A stretch of 26,801 nucleotides of DNA from Lingula anatina. Its lineage: Eukaryota; Brachiopoda; Lingulata; Lingulida; Lingulidae. The stretch is from assembly GCF_001039355.2 (NCBI RefSeq), contig NW_019775463.1:287974-314774 (forward strand), in the 5' to 3' direction. A program made the translations under genes and the position numbers. A model generated the notes under the pieces. The model made no database searches. It saw only the letters and a program-made list of their open reading frames with translations, and was not told the origin of the DNA. Shown one piece after another: positions 1-11,300 of this stretch; the stretch's first letter is position 1; the number at the start of each line of letters is the position of its first letter.

Positions 1-769
1 ACTGGTGTAACGGATTCTGAGCCAGAAACTACCCAAGATTGTAACCGTGGCTATTAACTTACCCAGCAGACACAAACCATTGTAGGCCTATCAGCATTTA
101 TGATTCTTGTTTGATTTTTTATTTTTGCTAAGTGTAGACTAGATTATTCAAGGTTTCAGTTGTGTTTGAATTTGAAAATATGTTTCAACGTTGGGAATTG
201 ATTGTTGAATCTACAATGATGTTAATGTTGAATCAATCGTTTATCTATTTTTTTTTGTTTGGTCAGTAGGCATTAGTGATGATAGAAAAAAAAATGATGG
301 GATTTTTACGACAAATCTCATTTTCCTTGAGGACTCATTCCTCTCCTACTCATTAATCACTAGTCGACCCCCACCAATTGTATTCGATGTTTTGTACCAT
401 TTCTTATTAAATAACTTACAATTCACAATATGTCTTTTGGTGTTGTCAGAAGGAAATATCGGCATCGGGTACTTACATTTTCTTACGGCCAGTATTGACA
501 AATTCAGTAGCTTTGCGAGATATTTTAATGTAAAAATATATGAATTACAGGATATTTCTAACGCGTTTAAAATACGTTTTAGATCAGGTTCCCGAAACGA
601 GCCTAACCTGTTTATTTATTTTTTCATTTTTTGCCAAAGCTATTTACATTATTTACATCCTATTTGCCACGAAGTACCCATATAAATGCAGGGCTACTTA
701 ACAGTTTAATAGTAAAGCTGTAATTAAACTCTTTTTTAAAATGTGGACCATATACAGGCAGTATTATAT
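1..769. other. Left flank, no recognised gene
   Basis: AT-rich sequence. A 97-codon open frame at 392-685 has low-complexity composition and no family resemblance. The sequence may include unrecognisable 5' parts of the retrotransposon that ends at 1186. Confidence 0.5.
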
Positions 770-1153
770 AAAAGGAATTTATTTTATAAAGGATATTGAT
801 ATCACAAAGAGAAAGCCTCTTGTATGCACAACCAAAACCTACGGCCACAGGGCATTTTCAATTTCAGCGCCAATTTTATGGAATCGACTACCCTCACACA
901 TTCAGACTATTGATAGTGTTGAGGTTTTTAAAAAAGATTTAAAAACATTCTTATTTTCACAGTATTTTGATTAATATTTTCTCATTTTATCAGAAAAAAA
1001 GTTTTGTTCAGACCATTACTATTTTAACCAGCTTTAATTATTTTAATTGTTTTTTACCTTAGCTTTTATTATCTATATAATTAGTTGTAATCCTGATAAT
1101 TTTACCTGTAAACAGCCCTGAGACGGTAGTATTGTGCGATTTTAAGAAATAAA

Positions 1154-1186
<33 letters not shown>
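770..1186 (+). mobile_element. Truncated non-LTR retrotransposon, 3' end
   Basis: An open frame ending at 974 reads KTYGHRAFSISAPILWNRLP and then EVFKKDLKTFLF. This is the well-known last block of reverse transcriptase ORFs in many animal LINEs (YG-RAFS-AAP-LWN-LP...FK--LKT-LF). A 3' UTR with CAGCCCTGAGACGGTAGT follows and ends in (ATT)n at 1153-1186, the usual kind of LINE tail. The 5' part is missing or unrecognisable. The copy is dead and lies downstream of HPS6. Confidence 0.8.
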
Positions 1187-1188
<2 letters not shown>

Positions 1189-2203
1189 TAAAGTTTATTC
1201 ATATTTCTTTCCAGACCGTATAATTTTACTGTTATTTCAACTGGTCAAGTACAGGTTGTTGTTATTTCTTTTCCCTCACGACAATCAAATATTTGCATAT
1301 GCACCCATGGGTATTATTATGCAATAGAACATTATCTTGGAGGCAAATATACACACATTTTTGTGAAATGTAATGGTGAAAAATTGCTTAGGAGTATCCT
1401 AAATAAATAATACGTACATTATAACTTTGAAAATTTGGTTGTCCTGTCATTGATGATAATGTTCTAGAAATAAACAATTAAGCTACATCTACATACCCTT
1501 ACATGCTATGAAAATTTGATGGCCACGATTATAGTTTCACAGTAATGTTTTAAAAAATAGTTATAATAAATAGTTCCAAAACATGCACTGCCATTATATT
1601 CATATGATTTGATATTCCCCTTTTAATTTACTTAAAATAGAAATGTAGCAAACATATAAAATCTTTTCAATGCAAAACACTGAATCCAATGTTATAGAAA
1701 ATTGTCATTTTATTCTAACAATAATTGTTCAAAGTCAAGGTGGGTTGTTGGAAACTTATTTTGGAGATGTTTTTCGTTACAATACAATCACTATCAACAT
1801 CGGCATCATCACCTTCTTAAGACAAACAAAGTTCTTAACAAGTATGCAATAGTTATTTTGAATAATAGTTCAACATTTTTTCTTTGCTCTGCCAATTTTT
1901 TCTTCCGATTTACAATCCCCATCACCTACTGTTTGTCCAGGGTTATAATTGCTTTAAACTTGGATGTCACATAATTCAATCTAGTAATAAAGTTTATCAG
2001 GTACAATAATTTCAAATTGTTTGAAAAATTATTTATGACATGCAAGCAAGACTAGTAATTAACAGTCATTGTACACATACATGATACACCACATGACACC
2101 AGTAACAACTAGACCCAGACAGTCACGTGATAAGGCCAAAACCTTAAAGCTTCTGTTTCAAAGGTAAAGAACCAGTATGAGAGTACATCATAATTATCCC
2201 ATC
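1187..2203. other. Intergenic sequence 3' of HPS6
   Basis: AT-rich sequence without a supported gene. A palindromic E-box TCACGTGA lies at 2123-2130. Short open frames at 1670-1974 show no recognisable protein. Confidence 0.6.
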
Positions 2204-2209
2204 TTTATT
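2204..2209 (-). terminator. Poly(A) signal of HPS6
   Basis: AATAAA on the minus strand, about 35 nt after the HPS6 stop. It implies a very short 3' UTR and supports exon 19 as the last exon. Confidence 0.55.
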
Positions 2210-2243
2210 TTAAATTTTGTAAACCCTCTCCCTGTTTTACAAT

Positions 2244-2391
2244 TCACCTGTCCCCAATCATTTTAAGCAAGAACGGTTTGATTGCTCCCATCTTTGTGTC
2301 CTGTTCATCTGAGCTAAAGATGTGGTCTTCTTTCGTGGAGAGTGGGCCTCCCTTCGTATGTGTTTGCAGCAGGCTCAGAAACTCTGGCATG
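2244..2391 (-). CDS. HPS6: HPS6 exon 19 (stop codon)
   Basis: 148 nt, entered in phase 2 at acceptor TATTTGCAG. It encodes MPEFLSLLQTHTKGG and ends FLLKMIGDR followed by TGA. The first block matches human PAELLLLLRTYLP and the last matches GLLKALLEQTG. Human HPS6 continues about 30 residues beyond this point. The TGA lies inside a good donor-like CAG|GTGAAT, so a further exon is possible, but none in the required phase was found, and an AATAAA follows about 35 nt later. Confidence 0.83.
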
Positions 2392-5300
2392 CTGCAAATA
2401 TAACCAAAGCTCTTTACAGTCTTGACAATGATTTATGCCAGTCCAGACCTGCAAATCTGTCTTTCACTTGTAAAATAAATGAATATAAACAGCATCACTG
2501 CATGTTAGCATATTCATGAAAGTCTCAGAGATTTTTAGGCTACAAGCCTCTCCTGCACCATTTATTTTACATTAATTATATTGTGAAAGACAAAGGAGGT
2601 TACACTTAAAACCTTGACCTCTGTGACTCGACCTCCAAAAGTAACTGATTTCTTTAGAAAGGGTAAATATTCCTCAATATATGGCACAAAAATGTGCATG
2701 CAAGCATGAGTATTCTCGCACACTAAATTAAAAGTTACCAAAAGTTTACTTGTGTTATTTTAATAAATTAAAATATCGTTTTCCACTTCTAAATATAAAT
2801 ATGCCTTAGGATGAATAGTCTTCATGCAATGATAACTGTATGTTGCATATAATTACAACTAAGGGGGTGTTGTAAATTAAGAGTTGTCATGTATTACCTG
2901 TACCTGTATACAAAAGGACCACATGCAAACAAGATCATATATTGTTACAGTAGAGGAACCTTACCTTATTCTATCTGGCACAGCCTCCATTATACTGGCA
3001 CAGTATGTGGCAAACACACCAGCCTGAAAGAAGAAACAGACACTATCAACAGGCTATTTTGCTAGAAACCACATTTATTATTATTATTATTATCATTTTG
3101 AAAATGCACTGCAAAGTTATTCCTACTTGCCAAAATTTGTTTTATGTGAAAAAATAAGGAAGAAAGAGTTGGACCAACCCAGTTAGTATGAAATGTGAAT
3201 CTGAATGTGGCCATACCTTCAGTACTGCAGTTAGAAGCAGCTGGAAGAGTTCAAGATGGAGGTCACTGTGGTCAGCCAGCTGCTGGACCAGTTTAATGGA
3301 AGGAACCCAGAGATGGTACTTCAGCAGTATGTGGAGAGCCTGCACCTGGCTGGCTTGCATTCCACTGAAAAACAAAATAATTCATGGGCAAAAGTTGTGA
3401 AAACTGCAAATCCTAAAAACCCATCTTGCAATTTCCTATTGCACCTAGCTAGACCATAAGAAAAAGATGATCAAAATGAGATTGAAAATGCTGAAATCAG
3501 GCTAATCCTGATAACTTTCACCAATGATACGTAATCTTGTTATTTACAATATTATACCTGTATTACATGTATGCATTGAAGCACAGAGGCCCATCTTAGT
3601 TAATATATAAATTATCATACAGTTATGCTGTGTTAACTATAACATTTTGTCTAGTGTTCTATTCCAGCATTTAATGTTAACAATTTTTCACATTTAAAAG
3701 TATTCTACTGAGTACTGCTTTTCAACCTATAGAAACAATTTTTTAAAAATCATTTCAAAAGTATCAGTCAAGTTTGTTCCATCCCTCTTGTTCTATTCTG
3801 TCATATTATTGTCAGATTCTGCTCAGATCTTACCTATTCAACACCAAGGAAGCTTGAGCAATGGCAGCACTCTCAACCTTGCCAGATCTTTCTGGCTCTC
3901 CCACACACTCCAGCGCCCTTTCATAGAACTGATGCTCTTCTTTGCGGCGCATGAATGCTGATGTGCCAGAAATTCTATCACTAATTGCTTGGGACATTTT
4001 GACAAAGCTGATCTGGAAATGTACAGTGTTGAAACTGTTTTTTAAAAACTGCACATCCATAGTGTATATCACAGGAATATTAAAATCTAACCGTACTCTT
4101 TTGAATTTAAACATAAAAATTCAGTTTTGTTCATATATTAAGTGTAGTGTGTGAAAGAAAGAATGAAAACAACATTCAGAAAATGTTCAAGTAAATACAA
4201 ATGAACTGGGAGCAGGACATACCAGCTGTTCAGGTTTCTCTGTATACAGTAATCTGCACAATATTTCAAACAAAGGGAAGGTGGAGCCACTGCTGCCTTC
4301 TTCTGAGGCAAGTATGGGGGCCCACTTTCTCAGAGCCTCTTGTGACAGATCTGGAAGACCATTCATATACTGACACATCTTACCAAAGCTAAAAGATATG
4401 ACCAAATAATATATCAATCACAACAAAAAAAGCACTCATTAATGTAAAATTTCAAAATCACGAAGGTTGTTTTTTATAATTTTTATTTTATCACATGTGT
4501 AGGTATCTTACATTTACATAATACATGATGCTATAACATCTCACAGCCACTGGAAACTACAGATCCATGCTGACAGCAGAGAATACTGTGCTGCAGTAAT
4601 AATGAGTACATAATCTTTGAAACTCAGGGTTATCAGAAATGCTTGTATCAGACCACGTTCAAATTCAACATCACACAGCTGGATCGATCCAACTGTGCGG
4701 GAGATTCTCACTAATCATAATTCTCACTAATTACAATTCTCACTAACTGTTATCAGCTTAATTGTCACATAAGCCTCCCTGAGTAGCCAGTCAACATTAC
4801 GTGTCACACATTTAAACCAATTACAGTGATTGCACTTAGGGAGTATCTCCCACAGAGTTGTATCAATCCAGCTAGTGTGACATGTTTATCTGAACCCTCC
4901 CTAAAGGTGAATCACGGTTAATAGGTTGTTTCCTCCAAGTACCACACCCACCCTCAGTACTGAGATCCAGGTATTCAATCAATGTTTCCAGGACATCGAA
5001 GGGAAAGCTATCGGCCAGCAGCTCTAGTTGAGATCTCCGTGCCTCCAGACTGCTGTCGCCCTGAACTATGCCTACTATTACATCCTTCAGGGTCTGCTCT
5101 CTGTGCTTCAGGGCAGGCTTAAATATACAGAACCATACGGTGTACGTTTTCAGTTACAAGTCTTTTTAAAAATGATAAGAAATGTAATTAATACAATAAG
5201 AACTGATGAACATCACACTTCAGCCATATACAGTAATGCTAAAATGTCATTTTGGTATTTATTTTAAAATCACCACAACTACATGTATCTAACAGACTCA

Positions 5301-8300
5301 TAAAATAAACATGAATCATAATAAATCATGAAACAAAAAACAAACTTATATTAATAATTCACATCAATGATTTATCAAAGCTTCCTTGGAGAAAAATTAC
5401 TTTTGTGCTTAATATCATTAACTTAAAACGAGAGTTTACAAAAAAATTAAATAAAATAAAATAAAGAAAGAAAGAAAGAAAAAAAGAAAAAAAAAGAAAG
5501 AAAGAAAATGGTGATATATATAGGAAGTACAGACTGCTAAATGACTTTGAGATATTTATTTCACCTTATCATCCTTCATCAAAGCTTGCACCTTGTCTTC
5601 CAGTCTCCAGTACTCCTGTAATAGTGGACCTAGGACAGGGAAAACACAATTGTGTTTTATCTCAACCACTGTCACAACTATCACATCTTTGATCATGAGA
5701 CAGTTAAGAAGACTGCACATTATAGTATATATTGTTATTTAAAACATAAACATTCCATTGCTGTAACATTTATCACATATTCTAATGTTGCAGCTAGTGC
5801 ATCAGAGATGAAACATTTACTTGCTTCTCAATCTTTGTTTTAGCACAAATTTAGAGTGTCTAACCTGTTAAAAAGGTGAAACTTCACAATATCTTTGAAA
5901 TCCAATGGATTCTAAGAACTTGTTTGTCCTTATAAAAAATATACAGTCAAGCAAAAATCTTCATATATTTTACAAGTAGTTTAATGTAAAATAAACAGTA
6001 GAAATACCACAGAATGTTTCTCTTAGACAAGCAAAGCTGACATAGAAAATTATGCTGACTCACCTACAAGTTGGTTGAGTTTTGTGTGAAGTAATTTGCT
6101 GTTTTCGCTGCCATACTGTTTTTGAATCTCCTTTAAAACTGAAGACAGTTCTGGGTTGGAGCTATTTTCTCTGCCCTAAATATATTTGCTTTAATTAGAA
6201 GATAACCACACTGTTGTTTTAAAAAATTACTTTTATCACTAAAATTATCAGGCAAAAAGGCACTATAAAATGTTGATTCAACTTTCATTCACTGAAATAA
6301 AATTACTTACATGTATTTTACTGTGTGCTTACCACTAATCTTGACCCATATTATTATATACAAGTAGTATAAAATCTTTAAATCAAAAGAAATGAATGCT
6401 GCCTATTTACCTGTTGTAGCAATGCTATAACTAGAGCTGGACTCTGAAACACCTTCATGTTGAGCAAAAGATCTTTGGCAAGATCTGTATTGGGGTTGAC
6501 ACATTTGGACTGAAAAGAGATTTATTATATATAAGCATGAAAATAGTCCATTTTGCACAGACCACTTGTGGCACCTTTTCATTATTCTCATTTTTCAAAA
6601 ATCTGTTAAGAGTTAATTAAAATAAAATGCAAGTATATACATACTGTGCAGTTATCTTTTCATTTATTTAGTACACTTCATTTTGTCAACATTTCAACTA
6701 AAATTTCAACTAAAATTTAGTCTAGCTGATTTTTTTTTATTAATTTTCAAAAATTGTTAAAGGGAGTTAGCACTTCTTTATATATGTAGAACTAAAATAC
6801 TTCTACTATTTCCTATTATAACATATCCCAGTGTCATTACCTTGTAGTAATTATGTGCCTCTTCTACCACCATCTGAGCGGCCAGGTTCTGTTTCCCACA
6901 CAGGTTGAGAGGGACAGCACCTCCACTGACCTTGGTCCACTGGCTGGATTTAGTCATCTTGAGAATTATAAGGAAAATGAATATGGTCAAGCACTTTCCT
7001 TATTCTTATTAATGACCAGAGATGTGTACTTATCTTTCTCAGAAAAAAATGACTCAACTGTCTTTTTATCAACATTAGCCAGATTGCTGTAATCCAGGTG
7101 ATGGTTTCCATAATTTTTTTTTTTTTCAAATCTAAGTGGAAAAAATCTAGGTAGGGTAATAATTATTATAGATCATTCTGAAATTGAATAGATCCATAAA
7201 GACCAGACATAAAATTGTAAAGTTTACTAGTTCTGCCCCCCCCCTTTTTTTTTATTTTTTTGAGAATACCAGGCTAAACTAGACTATTACACCCATGCTC
7301 TAATTTCACCAAAAAAAAGTTAAATCAGGTTCCCTTGCTAAAATCTTTCTTGGCAATGTTACATGGGCACATGCACATCCTAGTCTAATCAGGATTTAAG
7401 ATTTTTCATGAAATGGGGAGGGAGGGGTCAGGACTTTTACTTTGCACTTACTTTTATGCCATATATTCCAGAGTTACACCAAAATCCAGCACTCTGGATT
7501 CTAGCCATGCTGTTCCACACATCCAGAGGAGACCCACAGGTTATCTCTGTGTTATCAAGCTCTTGTAAAATAGCACCATTCTGAATACTATAGAACCTGC
7601 AATATCAAAGTATATACAGTAGATATACCGGGTATTGATAGGTACACATACTGATTGGATTAATTAAATAAATTTCACTGCTGTATGGAGTAATTTTCCA
7701 AGCATACCTACATGATTGTACTGCTTTTTACAATATTATTTGGTCTACCAACTTCAAAATTTTGTATGATTTCAACTCAACATTATTTTTAAATGAGGCA
7801 ACAGAAAAGCCTAAAATCTGATTCTCAAGTATATTTTGACAAGAAGTTTTTTCATAAGTAACCATAAAATATTTACAAATCTAACAATAAGTAATTTATT
7901 TTGCATCAGTGTCACTTTTCCTATACACAAAGAGTAAATCATACCTTAGATCCAAAGTAAACTATCAAAACAGTTTAATCGATTTTTTACTCCATTCCAC
8001 AAGCCTGCTTCCAACTGTTTGGACTAATGCACAGCGTGAAAAGGACCCCAAGCCACACTCACCTTAAACATTTTGTATTCACAGCCACAATAGCACATCT
8101 GTATATCAGCCAGTGAGAGCCATGGACATCCTCCATGGTGCACAGTTGACATCCCACTCTCATGTCTGGAAGATGACACAAACTTTCACCATGTACTGAA
8201 CAGTGCTGATTTTTTTACAGCAGAAATTTATGATCACTTTACAAAGCAAATGACATTTGAGTGATTTGTTACTTTCCCCCTTGTCAAACCACTTTTTACA

Positions 8301-11300
8301 AGATGGTATAAATAAGATGACAATTAAATGGATGAAGATTGAGCTTGGTGTCTTTTCACTGAACTTAGCATTTTTGCAAACTGATCAATGTCAACTTAGA
8401 AACTTTTAGAAATTAGCCAGCTCAAATCAATGCTTTCTAATAATCGGTTGTTTTTTTACACCACTAAATTGTGTGTGTATATATCTATGGATCTGCCCCT
8501 GATATGTATATACCTTCCTCTTCACAAACTATCCTTGTAGAGCCATCATGGTAGAGCAGATGAGTTGCCTTGGTAACAGGATGAATCATGTGACCTTCTA
8601 TTTGAGGGAGGTCTCTGGTCTGAAATTGTTCAAAGCTGTTTAATGGGATTCTAAAACTATATACTGCTGCCATAGTTTCACCCTGCTGCATTTTAGTAAA
8701 ACCACTCTCTCAGAGACCATTCCCACAGATATTTAGATCGATCCATCCCCCTAGGGAGTCTCACTAGATTGCTGTCAACCTTACCGGCTTAAATGTATGT
8801 CCCACCTACTGAAAGCTGTAAGGGGGTAATTAACTTTCTTGCACACTTGGATCCTGGAAGCTGACAGCAATTTAGCATAAACCCCCAGGAAATTAAGTTG
8901 ATCCAGATGGATCAATCTAAATCTGTGGGAACCCAGTCTAAAATCTGAAATAATTTTCAGTAAGTCCTATAAGCACATTCATACGGTGAGTATCAATGGC
9001 AATTAATGGCTTTGGTCTGCAAAAAATAATTAATTAAAAAAAACAAACAAACAAATAAAACAATAACAACATATAAATAAATAAAGGTACAAGTCTAAAT
9101 AATCATAACGATAACATTTAATTACATAATATTTTAACACCTAGTTGTCAATATCTCAAAGACAACAATACACTGATCAATAAAAGGTTTCCTTTTCAAA
9201 TCAATATTTTTTCTTAATTTTAAAATAAATAAATAAATAGTTCACACAACCCACCTGGCACCATATTCCCAGCAGCCTGTACACACTGTCTTTATATTGC
9301 ACTGGTTGTGCGACTCTGTCATCAGTGTGGACACATCCACTGGGCAAGATGTGGCTTTGTAGAGTGCTGGTCTGGTGAAACCACTTGAAAAACAAACCTT
9401 GAGGACCAGGGCACCTAATAATAATAATAATAATAATAATTATAATAATAATAATAATAAAATAATAATAATAATAATGACAATAAATATTCAACTTACA
9501 TTGTTACATTATTAATTGATTATATTGTTCAGTTGATTAGACAATGAAGAGATTTCCCACAGGGATTAAGCAACAAGCATTCAAGTGGGATGTATTTAAT
9601 CGGCAGTTCTCTTAGTCCACTGCTCTGAATGTTCTCATACATGTACTTACTCAGGCCATACAATAAGGCAGTCCCTCCCAGGCAGAAGTCTGCACTTTGG
9701 AGAACCCTCTAATATGGTGACTGTGGCGCCCACAGTGCTCCTGTTTACAGGCTCTGACTCTGAAGCAAAAACATTGATCATATTACATTGCTATTCAACA
9801 GTATACTAATATAATACACCCCCTCCCTTCCCCCCTCTCTCTCTCTCCCTCTCTGTGGGGGTGGGGGGGGGGCATGTCTCACAACATATCAACTAAATCA
9901 TCTTCATATGAAATATTTACTAGTACACATATCAGACAATTAACACTACAATATATAGTATTTTTTAACAATATGACTTTTAATTTAATCCATTATGCAT
10001 CTACTGTAATTTTCAACATCAGTTTTCAATGAAGTGGTAAGCAATCTCACACTCAGGTTATTACAGTAGCAATCTTACTGCCTTTACAGCATTATCGTTC
10101 ATTAGCATTATATTAACATGACAGTATTTATAGTACAAATTGCAATCCTTAAAAAATTCAACATAAAAAGTGTCTTAAATATGTTTGATAATGACCACAC
10201 AGACAAATAACATATACATGTATAAACAAACCCACACCTGTACCTGTAAATTTTTCAAAAGCAAAAGATATTTGTTTAGCCCAAATACACAGAATAATGA
10301 CTTCATTTTTTTTTTATTTTGTGTTATTAAACAAACCTGGGGGTAAAGTTTTTTTGCAGATGTTAAAGCTTGCTGCCTCCCCTGTGCCATGTCTTTCACA
10401 CCAATATATTGTGTTATGAAGATCATGCAAGGTTACACTTATGACCTTGACCTCTGGGTCATGACCTTCCAAAAGTTCAAAGTCTCCCACCTTGATCCAT
10501 GTGAACTTATTATCAAGGTTGAACTGCCAAACATCAACTGCGCCATTAGCAAACACCTAAAAACACAATATTATAGTTAGAACAACAGAACCATCTAACA
10601 TGGAAAAAAAAAGTGTTATTCAGGGAATTTTTCTAAGTTAATTAATGACTCATTTCTGTGCCCATTTTATATTGATTGTCTTTCTACCCCATTTTGGGAA
10701 TGTAATGATGTTGGGATTAAATCTCCAATTTTATTTTTTGGACTGGATAAAGGGGGTATATCTTACCTGTACAAGCACTAGTCATTTATAAAACTCAAAG
10801 AACTTAAACACATGTACATGTATGTGAAAGGAACTTACCAGTAGTACCGGTACATGTATCTTACTGAATGGTTATCCATATCTTATACTGAACTGAAAAA
10901 AGCCTTCTACAGATACTTACTATTATCACAAGTGATGGTTTCTTTTTGATATACAACACATCAACAATGGCATCAGCTGTACTTGGAATATCTAGGCTTC
11001 CCAGCCTTGACAATGCCTGGAAATTATAAATGACACCAGTCCAATTGAAACTATGAATGTTTTTTGTGAGAATTTAGTTATTTTTTTAACATTTCTGGAA
11101 AAGTTATGAATAATTTTTGTTAGATTTAGATTATTTTTTAAATGTTTCTGGAAAAATTAACTCTCCATACTTCTCTCCTACCAACAGATTTCAATACATG
11201 AATATGCCTTAAGATTAGCTGGAGAAAGCACCATTCTGAATCAAGATTTTACCTAATACACTAGGTTCTATGAACACATAAATTTACTAGTAACAAGGCT

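Noticed and set aside
3188-3459. Plus-strand open frames over 3188-3459
   Set aside because: They are antisense shadows of HPS6 exon 17.
8940-9016. Possible extra HPS6 exon behind a TTTTTTGCAG acceptor
   Set aside because: Its open frame is out of phase with exon 6, has no usable donor, and exon 6 joins exon 7 in phase without it.
9201-9494. 97-codon minus-strand open frame rich in Ile
   Set aside because: The poly-Ile is the translated ATT microsatellite; only the 9255-9414 part is coding, as HPS6 exon 6, in this frame.
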